A stretch of DNA of 33,803 nucleotides. Source: Paraphysomonas bandaiensis. Taxonomy: Eukaryota; Chrysophyceae. Of the stretch, positions 20,200 through 29,580 are shown in pieces. The stretch is from positions 1 to 33,803 of the forward strand of contig CBFFRP010000350.1 in assembly GCA_965644295.1 (NCBI GenBank). Reading direction: 5' to 3'. The notes beneath the pieces are model-generated. The model had not been told where the DNA came from and ran no database searches. It saw nothing but the letters and a program-made list of their open reading frames with translations. The position numbers and the translations under genes were made by a program. Numbering within the stretch: position 1 is the stretch's first letter; each line of letters opens with the position of its first letter.

Positions 20200-21213
20200 C
20201 TAGAATGAAAATTTAATGTTTTCATCAATGAGTCCGTGTTGTTTCATTTTCACCCATATTTCTGGAGGTATGGAATCGTCAATCATTTTGCAATTATCAC
20301 GCATTTGCTCGGCAGAGCTAGCATTTAAAGCAACACAAACAATACCTCGAAACAAGAAAGAAAATTGGACGCACACATGTGCCGGATCAATCCCTTCAGC
20401 AGCACATAAGTCAAAAAAACGTTTCCTCCATGAAAAAAGCTGTGCATGTGTCGAGGGTGACACCTCTTTGTAATTAAAATAACTTCCTCCCACTAGGAAT
20501 CCAGCATTAAAAACAGCTGCATTAATAATAGGAATGCCACGAGAATATGCAAAATCAATAAAATTTCGAGTTGGAACGGGGTGAACCAAAGGTGTCAAAC
20601 TACATGCTAGCATTATCCAATCTAACTGAAAATGAGCACATACATATTCTATTACTTTGAAATCCTTCGCTCCTATTCCAACTGATATGACTTTACCTTG
20701 TGTTTTTAGTTCTTCCAGAGCTGCATAAGCAGATAGTAAATTTCGACGACGTTGCTCAAGAACAACAACATCGCCCTCTGCACCCAGTAAATATTCATCG
20801 GGGTCGTGAACAGATACGATATCCGCCGTGTAGTGTCTAAGAAGCTGATTTCCTTGCTCAAAGCACTCCATCATGCCTGCATAGGATATATCTTGCACAG
20901 CATCATATTCCAGATTTATCCATACGCCGCATTCAAATGTTGGGCACGATCCTTTAAGAGGAACTCGTTTCCATCCCAATTTATTGGATATGTGGACTTT
21001 GTATGGGTCAATTTGAAGTTCAAAGAGAATAGCACCTAAATTTTGTAGAGCTAAACCAGCTCCATACTTTCCAGCTGTATCAAAAGTTATTGTTGAAGAG
21101 CCATTATAGTTTTGTAGTGCTGCTTCAACAATTTCCTTTTTGGTTTCATGTGGGAGCTCTTCGTACAGGTTTCCCAGACTTGATGTCCCGAAAATAATAT
21201 TAGGGATCACCAT
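20200..21213 (-). CDS. Aldo/keto reductase, aldose/fucose dehydrogenase-like
   Basis: This intronless gene encodes 337 residues from the ATG at 21213; the upstream in-frame TTG is not used. The fold is the NAD(P)-dependent TIM-barrel of aldo/keto reductases. The catalytic tetrad is visible as D45 and Y50 (FDTAGKYG), K78 (ISNKLGW) and H136 (VSVHDPDEY). Segments such as ISNKLGWKRVPLKG, YAGMMECFEQG, SVHDPDEYL, LDWIMLACSLTPLVHP and INAAVFNAGFLVGGSYFNY look like the D-threo-aldose/L-fucose 1-dehydrogenase group, best known to me from Bacteroidetes and other bacteria. The probable reaction is oxidation of a free sugar such as L-fucose or another aldose at C1 to the lactone. The substrate is not certain. 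Lack of introns beside intron-dense neighbours fits acquisition from bacteria, though codon use looks similar to the neighbours. Confidence 0.9.
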   Translation of the reverse strand: MVIPNIIFGTSSLGNLYEELPHETKKEIVEAALQNYNGSSTITFDTAGKYGAGLALQNLGAILFELQIDPYKVHISNKLGWKRVPLKGSCPTFECGVWINLEYDAVQDISYAGMMECFEQGNQLLRHYTADIVSVHDPDEYLLGAEGDVVVLEQRRRNLLSAYAALEELKTQGKVISVGIGAKDFKVIEYVCAHFQLDWIMLACSLTPLVHPVPTRNFIDFAYSRGIPIINAAVFNAGFLVGGSYFNYKEVSPSTHAQLFSWRKRFFDLCAAEGIDPAHVCVQFSFLFRGIVCVALNASSAEQMRDNCKMIDDSIPPEIWVKMKQHGLIDENIKFSF

Positions 21214-21747
21214 ACACAATACTCTGAATAGTTATGAGGGAACTGTGATTGCACGAACAACACTGTCAGGTCTCATGTAAGAGGGGTGTCGTTTCATTTC
21301 ACCATGGTGAGAGACACGAGAGTAGTAAGACCAACTCAATGCTCCGCCTCTCTGAACAGCAGCTGCCCCATGTGCGTGGTATTCCCTGTACTGCTGCATG
21401 CTGTATACCGTACCGGTATACACACAATACGCACCTAGCGGCATGTACGAGTAACACCATATCGGCAGTCAGCATGTTATTTTTCGTAAATAGATTGAGG
21501 CAAATATTCTCTATATTACTGCGATAGAACTACGGCTATAATACAGAAAATTATTGTCTCAATATTTGAGGCATCTTTGAACAAAAATAAATAAGGATGC
21601 CGATACGACATGTGCGAACAAGCCACCCCCACTGGCTCTATTGGACACACTGTGCGCATCAACAACAACAAGAGAAACGATCACATTGATAAGGCCATAC
21701 TCATATTTTGTACTGAATTGGACGCAGTTTACTGCGATCGCATTATC
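21214..21747. promoter_or_regulatory. Shared 5' region of aldo/keto reductase and DHHC genes
   Basis: This interval lies between divergent start codons. It holds two GTATAC palindromes (21403-21408 and 21416-21421) next to GTACTGCTGCATGCTG, and the inverted copy of the dispersed repeat (21463-21607). The DHHC frame stays open upstream to an ATG at 21610, so part of the right end could be coding. Confidence 0.4.
21463..21607 (-). repeat. Dispersed ~145-nt repeat, copy 2 (inverted)
   Basis: Read on the minus strand, it runs from CGTATCGGCATCC to GACTGCCGAT and aligns by eye end to end with 10503-10648. Its start is 394 nt upstream of the aldo/keto reductase ATG and points toward it, almost the same spacing as copy 1 to the AAA gene. 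Confidence 0.8.
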
Positions 21748-22622
21748 ATGGATATCGAGAAAGTGACTCCTCCTAAGCTAAAAACATACTCCACATGCTT
21801 TCAAAATTTAAGATGGGGACGAATGGGAAATATGTACTTGTTGTTAGATAAGAATAATAGTCTCCTTGTGTCGGTGGGGCCGCATTGGCCTGGGGTAGTT
21901 TTTACCAGTGCAGTTATAGTAATTGCTGCCTATGTTAATGTTTTGGTCATAAGAAATCTTCGAAACCCAGAGTTGACCACATCCTTGATTATTTTTGTTG
22001 CAATCGACAGTATATTGGCGGAATTATTTTTATTTCTTACTGCCTTATCTGATCCTGGGTTGCATCTACCGACAGAAAATAGCGCTGATGAGTCAGAGTC
22101 GTTATGTGGCGAAAGCCAAAGTTTCCCGTATTGTGACGTGTGTGCGATATACCAACCTCTTGGGACCTGCCACTGTACATTATGCAACTGCTGCATTCAG
22201 AAGCTGGACCATCATTGTCCGTGGATGGTAAGTGATACCCCATTCCCTAGCGTTGTTTGTCACAACAATTGTCGCAGGGAAAGTGTATCGGAAAGAAGAA
22301 CATGTTGTGGTTTCAGTGCTTTATAGGAGTCGTTATCATCTACATGGTTGAACTATTAATTGTTGGATTGGTATTGTAGCAAAGCGTTGTACAGTCTAAT
22401 CATGTATATATACTGGATGGTGGGTCCCAATCTGGAGTGAAAAGAAGCTGTGGAATTGAAATTTCTGGTTTCAGGTCACAATATCTAAGAATGACTATGT
22501 CCGTGGTAGTTTAGTTTGTGTTGGTGTCTATGTTCCTGTTCTTAACAAGTCGTAGAACGTATTTTCAAGTTGCAATAGCGACGTATTATGTCTTATGTAT
22601 CACAGTAGGTATGGAGTTCTGA
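21748..22622 (+). CDS. DHHC-type protein S-palmitoyltransferase
   Basis: DHHC enzymes transfer palmitate to cysteines of membrane proteins. The start is set at the ATG at 21748. An in-frame ATG at 21610 would add 46 residues but sits at the edge of a repeat. Exons 21748-22227 and 22278-22370 are well supported. Helices lie near residues 44-68 and 78-100, followed by SDPG (the family DPG motif) and a Cys-rich domain starting YCDVCAIYQPLGTCHC. The catalytic LDHHCPWM (DHHC 154-157) continues across the intron into GKCIGKKN, then a third helix. Reading on without splicing ends at TAG 22377-22379 (193 residues) with only three helices. A 144-nt intron 22371-22514 would add a fourth helix (FVLVSMFLFLTSRRTYF) and end at 22622 (226 residues). 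No TTxE motif is seen after it. It is probably active, but the C-terminus is unsettled. Confidence 0.85.
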
Positions 22623-23082
22623 ATACTGCCTAGCTCTTACTGTTGAAAAAGGAAAAGGTATAGGATAAATAACAATAAGCAGCATCGACTGTTATTGTGA
22701 TATGTGAGGTTAGAACAACAAAGAAATCGACTGTAAGATATATATCCGAATACTATTTCATTAGTATAAGGTATACATGAAAATGGAATGAAAAAGGTCA
22801 CGACTGAATTGAAAATTAGTACTCCGGGTGTATGTTGCCATCTTCTTACCCTTGCTTAGCTACTGGTAATCAATAATCTATGCAGTTTCCTGACACCATG
22901 TTGATTTTTAAAGCTTTATGTGTTTAATTATGTTTCTCTTGACTAGTGGTAGTTATTTTACAGAATTCGGGATCAATATAATCTAGTCAATTCGGTGTAA
23001 TTTCCTAGTCACACCAAAATTCCCTGTGTTTGAAAAACCTAGTCCCTTAAAAATTCATACTTTCAGTTTACAATGACTAGGT

Positions 23083-23112
23083 TGACTAGGTGTTATGGTA
23101 TTCACCTAGTCA
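23083..23112. repeat. Perfect 10-bp hairpin in a CTAGTC-rich cluster
   Basis: TGACTAGGTG (23083-23092) and CACCTAGTCA (23103-23112) form a perfect stem with a 10-nt loop. Further CTAGTC or GACTAG words stand nearby at 22943, 22982, 23006, 23038 and 23074 (approximate). It could be a protein-binding palindrome or an end of a mobile element. Confidence 0.7.
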
Positions 23113-23595
23113 GAAATAAATATTTTCACTCAAACATGGTAGCTTACTTTAGCCATCAAATAATAATTAATGAATGGAGAGATTGTATATATGCAATATG
23201 CCATTCATCACATTTCATATTCGCATTTCAATGAGAATTGGACAGTTTCTCGTGACCAAGTCCGATGCAGTTCCACAGCTTCCAATGGGCCATGACTTTG
23301 GTGGGTTCATAGTTGATGAGGGATCTTGTTGCATTGAGGCCGGCAGCGTGTCCGTGTAGGCTTGATGGAACTCGACATGTGTTTCACATCAATGTCCCCA
23401 GAAAACGTAATGTATTTCTCAATCATAAAGCATACTAAAGATCACGTCTCAAACATGCACTGCTTGTGGGAACAGTGATGGGATTATCCTTCATGTCAAC
23501 TTAATATTCTTGTGCTCTGAATCGCATCGAGTGTCACCAGACATGTGGTTAGCTGATATGGCATGTAGTAATAAAAGCCTTTATTCCACATCAGT

Positions 23596-23874
23596 ATGAA
23601 ATATCGAGTAGTCCATGCTTGTAAGTCAGCAATATCAGTAGCGGTCACTGTCAAAGTCAAGAGAAAAGATACTGTGGACTCCTATGTCGCAGATAACAAG
23701 ATCTGGACAGCATTGTTTGGTGTGTGGGTGGAAGGAAGATATGCTGCACATTACAGGACATTTTTATCTCATTTTCGCACAATTTCCCTGTTTTTCAGTG
23801 TTTTTCTTGACGGAGTAAGAAAAACTATTCGTTTTCATGATGATTCAGACCACACTCTAACTTTCCAACTGTGA
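23596..23874 (+). CDS. Weak 92-residue open frame, function unknown
   Basis: It begins at an ATG and has ordinary composition (KSAISVAVTVKVKRKDTVDS, ending RFHDDSDHTLTFQL). Internal TTACAG and TTTTTCAG words could be splice sites, so the true exon may be shorter. I do not recognise a domain. It is listed because it reads better than the surrounding sequence, not because it is convincing. Confidence 0.2.
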   Translation: MKYRVVHACKSAISVAVTVKVKRKDTVDSYVADNKIWTALFGVWVEGRYAAHYRTFLSHFRTISLFFSVFLDGVRKTIRFHDDSDHTLTFQL

Positions 23875-23929
23875 AAAGCGAAGATTTGAATTTCTAGTTG
23901 TTTGCTACAATATAAATGAACGCAGTAAC

Positions 23930-23961
23930 ACACATACATACACACACATATATATATATAT
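23930..23961. repeat. Simple CA/TA microsatellite
   Basis: Alternating purine-pyrimidine run (ACACACATACATACACACAC, then TATATATATA) about 80 nt before the start of the large acidic-protein gene. Confidence 0.8.
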
Positions 23962-24042
23962 GCTGCTGTGATATGATAGCCCTTCAATTGAACCCAGCCT
24001 ACACTTGAAGATAAACGTCGTCTCTCAGCTGTATCATTCCGT

Positions 24043-27000
24043 ATGTCGGACGCAGAGGCGGATGATCAACAGGAGAATGAGGGGTTTAACTTCACAGCTG
24101 ATTCACTGGCAGATGCTTGTCACAGCAGAGGGAGCCCTTCATCAGATGTTTCGAATCTATCAGACAGTAACAGCGGGATGGGTGATGACTCTATGAGTGA
24201 TTTAGGAGACAGCCCTGCCCCTGATAGCCCCAGAGATCGTATCATTCAACAGAGTTCAGACAGCAGAGGGACAGATAGTGATGTGGCTGCGGAACATGAG
24301 AATAATGAAGATAGTTCCTTATACAGTAATTCGAATAGAAATAGTCGAGATAATTCGAGTTCTGGAAGTTTAGCTATGAGTGATGCTGATGCGGACAGTA
24401 CTGCTGGAGTTGTGTCTGGTGTACAGAAGAGCGTTGACAATGTGCCAGATACTTTACGAGAGGGGAAGTCGCCGTTATCTGAAGAAAACATTGCACTATC
24501 GCCAAATGCGGAGGAATCTCAGCACCATCCTGATTCATGTGATGTCGACGCATTAGAAACACACGATCCTCCTGTTATCGTTATGTCTTCTGTAAAGGTC
24601 GATCCTCTGGATACGGAGGATATTCAAGAGCCTGTATTCGATAGTGCCAACCCCGCGCTGAATATTACGCAAGATACAGAGAAACCTCCAGAGTTTGCTG
24701 GATCTCTCACTCATTCTTTGACCAGTATGCCACGTCAGGAAGCTCCAGCTCCCACAGAATACCCTGACTGTCCCCCACCACCTCTCGACGAGAGGTATTT
24801 GAACTCCCCCGCTGATCCTTCGCATGTCTGCGACAGAATGACAAATGATGTCCCCAGTACCACTACTTTTGACAACCCTGACCAATCCATACCTTCCATT
24901 CCACAGCTTGATACAGAGGCCTCGTGGGGTGAAGAGGGTGGTCCCGAAACTGGACGCATAGATACTAATAGGGGCCAGTCCGATGCGTTCAGCCCTGGCC
25001 CCACCTCCGATCATGATGAATGCACTACAACCTATGACAAGAAGGGTGCCAGTACTGTGGAAGTTAAAACTCATGCAGAAACACTGCAGCTTACACTAGA
25101 CGAATCGGACGAGGAGGAAGATCTTCGCGTTCTTCGCAAGCGAAGACAGCAGGCTTCGATGCACGCTTTTGGGGTAGAGTCGGAATTGGAAGATAAGGAA
25201 ATCGAAACAGGACGGGTATCAGAATGCTCTGTAGAGGGCCACTCCGCTCCAGTCGGAAAAGCTGCAGCAGAATCCGAATATATAGCCCAGGATTCGTCGT
25301 TTGCAGATCGAGAAGCTCGAGTGAGAGATGTTCAACTCGATTGGGGTTCGTATAGGTCTTCCTATGAACAGAAAGAATACGATCTGTGGAGTAAGCGATG
25401 GCCGGAGGATTCACAGCCAAAGGATTCTAAGATAAACGTGGCATTCGGCCGAACATCTGGAGAGAAAGACACCATCATGGCTCATACAGGTGGGGCGAGC
25501 GCTGGTTTGAAACTTAAGAGACCCGTCGGTACTCGCCTGGGGTATGATACAAGAAAGGAACAAAGTGATTCGAAATGTGTATTGCCTCCAAGAAAAGATC
25601 GACGACAGTGGAACACATGTGACGGACGACAACCGTCTGCACGAGTTGCGACTATTGTGCCAGGCAATAGGAAGAATATTAGTAAGCGTGCTAACCAGAC
25701 AGCCACGATATCTCGCACCTCACAATTAGAACGCAGCGATAAAAATAATATTCTAAGTCAGTCAATGGGTGTGAGTAATTCGAAATGTGAGGTAAAGGTA
25801 AGGAGGCCAGAACATCCCCGACCGTGGGGTAGTGGTATACCGAGAGCGCAATCTACTGAGAAAACACCGCGAGTGGAGAATAGGAGACCCGCTAGTGCTC
25901 CGAGACTGCATAGCAGTCGTTCAGAGAAGCGTACCACAACGGAAAATTTTGCTCCACGCCAAGAGGGCGCTGTAGAAACTGATAGAATACCGAAAGATGA
26001 TGACGCCACAGCAGGTGAGGAGTGCTTGTCAGCTCCCGCGAAGGCTCTACAGACTCGCTTGAGACAACAGCGGCGTAGTTTACCCACTTGTAATCGTGCC
26101 GACGAAGCCACTTTGGATAGTTCACTAGATCACAAAGTTCGAGTTCTTACGGAAAAAGTTAAGGTAAGATTTGTCTTGTGTCCTGGAGAAATAGTAATTG
26201 TACTGAGTAGAGTTTAACTGCGTCAAATGCTGATATCACAGAGAGTATTCAACAGGTAATCCCTTTCTGATTTTTGCGCCGCTTGTCTAATATAATTATG
26301 TGTAGTTAAGTGATGTAGTTTGCAATGAAGTCGGTTCGATGGAGGAAGCTGTATTGAATCAAGTACATGTCATTAAAGAGAATGTGCGAGACTTGGACAG
26401 AAAACAATTGTTGACGAGGAATGCTGTTATACAGTTACAAGAGAAACATTCCATGGTGGACACCAAACTGAGGTCATCTCTTCGTCAGTTCCGCATGGAG
26501 GAAGAGATGCGGGTGGCAAGCTATGTTCGCCGATCTCTCGACAAAAACAAGGCAAATACAGTTGCCTACCGAACCGCCCCAATAAGAGCAAACGAGATAT
26601 GTGAAAGCGGCATACTACGACAGAAGATTCCCAACTATGATCACGTAAAGCCGAAGGTGGATTGCAGGAGGCATAAAGTTGATATAACTGAAGCAAGACA
26701 GACTGTGCGGTCATGCTCCCGGGGTGTACAAGTGAACGACAGTATTGACGAATGGCAGGATCAGGACTATACTGGGGGTGGGGAGAGATCCGACGACCCT
26801 GAAAGCGTTGCGGATTTTAGTGGTGTTAACAGTGGATCGGCAGTGTGTCCTGAAGACGGAAGTGATGACAATGATTTATCCGCCATGACCACATCAATAG
26901 ATGGCAATGAAACTTATGACAGCGATAAGGCCGTATTAGACTCCTCACGCAGGAGCAATACGGTGTTCTCTCCGTATGTATCACATCATGTAGAATCCGC

Positions 27001-27593
27001 TACTATATGTTCAGATTCGCCAAGTAGAAACGTGTGTGTTCCTGTACCGGTTAAGACTTCTAGTTATCCTAGGGAGAGTGTACCAAATGTGGAACCTTCT
27101 TGTTGCCATAAGCCGAAAGGTGCTGGACATAAAGAAGATCAAGAATCCCGTCGGGTGATTACTACCGATAAGAAAAGTTGTATAGAGACACACCCCGACA
27201 AACCATATATCGAGAGGTGGGTTTATATATCGAACAGATTAAATCATATATCGTTATCTCTATGCTTACAGGCACAGGTGGGATTTAACTCTCAGAGATG
27301 GGGGTGTATCGAAGTGTGATGATGTTCGTGACGTGGGCTTCAGTGACAAGTTGGCACGAAGGAGGAGTCTATTTGAGAAAAAGCAGCGGCTGCAGCTGTT
27401 ATCTCATAGCTACCAACGACAGGTGACTGAGAGCCCTAGTCTGGTTTCTACGCCTGTGCCAACAATAGTGCAATCAGTAAGTGACTCCAAAAAATTAAAC
27501 GCGACATCAGATTGGTGGACTGATTTGATGCTACGGAAAGCTGAAGCAGAGAGACGAGGTTTTGAATCGCACATGAGAGTAATGAAATCGTGA
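24043..27593 (+). CDS. Large acidic, Ser-rich protein with C-terminal coiled coils, function unknown
   Basis: Inferred exons are 24043-26163, a 12-nt microexon 26244-26255, 26306-27216 and 27272-27593, giving 3366 nt and 1121 residues. The first ~350 residues are acidic, Ser/Asp/Pro-rich and probably disordered. Next come an ESDEEEDLRVLRKRRQQA helix, a less disordered stretch (VQLDWGSYRSSYEQKEYDLW), a long basic Ser/Arg/Pro-rich region, and a coiled coil across the microexon (VRVLTEKVK, SIQQ, LSDVVCNEVGSMEEAV, DRKQLLTRNAVIQLQEKH). The C-terminal exon holds two short helices (RRRSLFEKKQRLQLL and WWTDLMLRKAEAERRGF). No enzyme motif, membrane helix or signal peptide is seen. The layout suits a cytoskeletal, ciliary or centrosomal scaffold, but that is only a guess. 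Confidence 0.7.
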
Positions 27594-28217
27594 TCTCCGC
27601 GGTTAAGACAACTTTGTAGATTTGACACATTGTATATAGTTTATATGTCAGTAGATTTTATTACCGTCAAATATTGGAGATGATGTGAATTTTGCCCCCG
27701 CTGAAATAGCACATTGCTCCTTACGGTATAATTTATCAATCAATTTATCTCTGGCAACAAAAAGATGATTTGTCTGTTGTTCTGCACACACCTCGCAACT
27801 ATACTATTCTGTGTATTATTCTGCCTACAGTTGTAAATACTTATTATCTGCTGCTTCAGTTCGCCACATTTAGACATTCAGTGATCGAGGTTTGGGCAGG
27901 ATCTTGTTCTCCTACCACACTTACAAGCGAAAGTATTCGCCGTTACTATTCTATGTGCTATGTGCACTGCTAGAATAAAAAAGTGATACTACTTCCCGTA
28001 TACTTCATTGATGCATTGTGTACACAATATAATCTCTTCTCAAAATTGAACAGTATGATAAGTAGGTGGTAGGGTAGGTGGTTGTACGGTTGTACTTTCC
28101 TACAAACTACCAAAGGACCATAACTAGATAACTAGTACGTATTTTCAAAATATATCCTATTTTATTAATGAATAATAATTTTTTTAAAGTAGTGAAAATG
28201 AAATAATCACGAGCAAT
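27594..28217. other. Convergent intergenic region
   Basis: This lies between the 3' ends of the acidic-protein gene (+) and the dehydrogenase (-). The 67-codon frame at 27770-27973 overlaps what is probably 3' flank and has no recognisable content. A GT/GGT-rich run lies at 28060-28095. Confidence 0.45.
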
Positions 28218-29039
28218 TTATGTATCACCGTCAGGGTATACCATTTTGGTAGACACTCCACCATCAACAACGAACTCCTGCCCAGTAATGAATCCAGACC
28301 GCTCAGATTCGGCTAGAAAAGAGCACAGTTCTGCAACATCTTTAGGCAATCCAACTCTTCCCACAGAATGCCACATATTATCTGCGTCAGATATTGGATA
28401 TCCACCGGTATCGATCCAGCCTGGGAGAACACAGTTAACACGTATCCGCTGAGTGCTTAATGAGGTCGCCATTGCATGGGTTAGTCCACATAGTCCGGCT
28501 TTTGAAGCTGCATACGCTTCACAGTTTGGCTCGCTCTGTCGTGCACGTGTACTTGATATGTGTATGACAGAAGAGTCGTTGATCATATACGGGAGACATA
28601 TTTCTGAGACAATGAAGGCACCAGTTAAATTCACATCTATACAACGGCGCCACGATGCCACTCTCTCTGACGCAGTAGTAGCAGTTAATGTTGGATCCGA
28701 AATCGCCGCATTATTTACTAGCACATGAATGTGTTCACTGGACAGTGCAGTCAAAATGTTTCTTATTGCAGTCTCGACAGACTCCGTTGACGATATATCA
28801 GCCTTCGCAAAAGCAAAACGGTTACCGTTTATGTCTGACTGCAAGTCATCTGAATCAACAACATCAGTGTGGTCAATTCCACCAACTTTAAATCCTGATG
28901 ACAGAAACTTATGTACAATGGACCTCCCTATCCCCTGCGGCAGAGACACTCCTGCATATATATACATACACGGGCTCAGCGCTGATCACTCATACACAAT
29001 ACACAAACCTGTTACGATAGCTAGTTTGGATGTGGCCAT
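28218..29039 (-). CDS. Short-chain dehydrogenase/reductase
   Basis: Two exons on the minus strand, 29039-29009 and 28951-28218, are separated by a 57-nt intron and give 254 residues. Splicing rebuilds the cofactor-binding motif: the first exon supplies MATSKLAIVTG and the second VSLPQGIGRS. The unspliced frame would start inside the glycine motif, so the upstream exon decides the start. The glycine motif has two extra residues relative to TGxxxGIG, as in some classical SDRs. NNAAI at 90-94, the active-site Ser (HISS, 143-144) and Y157-x3-K161 (YAASK) are all present. Near the C-terminus is GQEFVVDGG, the usual end of classical SDRs. The protein is an NAD(P)-dependent oxidoreductase; its substrate cannot be told. 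It is divergent from EHD. Confidence 0.9.
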
Positions 29040-29580
29040 TTGATATCCTGTAATATGATCGGATCAAGAGTTAGTCGATTCTGACACGTAGGAATCTTGA
29101 AAGCATTGCACTGATGCCACATGAGCTGCGCTTGTAGGTGATCTAAAGAGCGAGCAGATCCATAGTCACACATCATAGCATCAAATACAGTATTGTATAC
29201 CGTGTAATACTGAAAGAACTCCAGCATATAGATCTGTGTCGTATGCACTGCTTATTGGAGAAGGAAATTCAACATACGGCCGAATACACGTACGCAGTGC
29301 GGCGGATCCGTCATCAACACCTTCCCATCCCTAAAATCTTCTACACAACAGTCCATATAAAAAAATGTGCTTGAACATCCTATACACTGTCCCGTAGATG
29401 TATACAGCAGTATCCGCATTCCTCTTCACTAACACACATGATTACAAGTCATTACCAGTGATACACACAAGCTGATCAGGTTGTTCATTGAAGCAGCGCG
29501 CTAACACTATTATTTTATAAAATTAATATCTAGTTATATATCTATTTGTGATAGTCGTCGCAGTGTATTAGTTTTGCAGT
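29040..29580. promoter_or_regulatory. Shared 5' region of SDR and EHD genes
   Basis: This 541-nt interval separates divergent start codons. It contains GTATAC at 29195-29200 (in ACAGTATTGTATACCGTGTA) and at 29400-29405 (in GTATACAGCAGTATCCGC), like other 5' regions here. The minus-strand frame 29021-29248 is not called, since it overlaps SDR exon 1. Confidence 0.4.

Larger units (their letters stand above)
22623..24042. other. Gene-poor interval with weak open stretches and CTAGTC repeats
   Basis: Between the DHHC gene and the large acidic-protein gene. It holds a cluster of CTAGTC/GACTAG words (22940-23115) and a simple (CA)/(TA) repeat near 23930-23961. Two plus-strand open stretches, 23174-23359 and 23596-23874, are of mixed composition and could be exons or relics. 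Neither has a recognised domain nor a convincing partner exon. Confidence 0.4.

Noticed and set aside
8672-21607. The idea that the island, hairpin, MITE and dispersed repeats form one large mobile element or defence system
   Set aside because: No transposase, integrase, reverse transcriptase or nuclease gene was found in the window, and the repeats differ in sequence, so a single system is not supported.
24246-26125. Several minus-strand frames opposite the acidic-protein gene
   Set aside because: They mirror a long real exon with biased codons. None has a recognisable domain or independent start signals.
26242-26255. 14-nt version of the microexon using the upstream CACAG acceptor
   Set aside because: It would shift the frame and meet a stop at once in the next exon. 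Only the 12-nt version keeps the frame.
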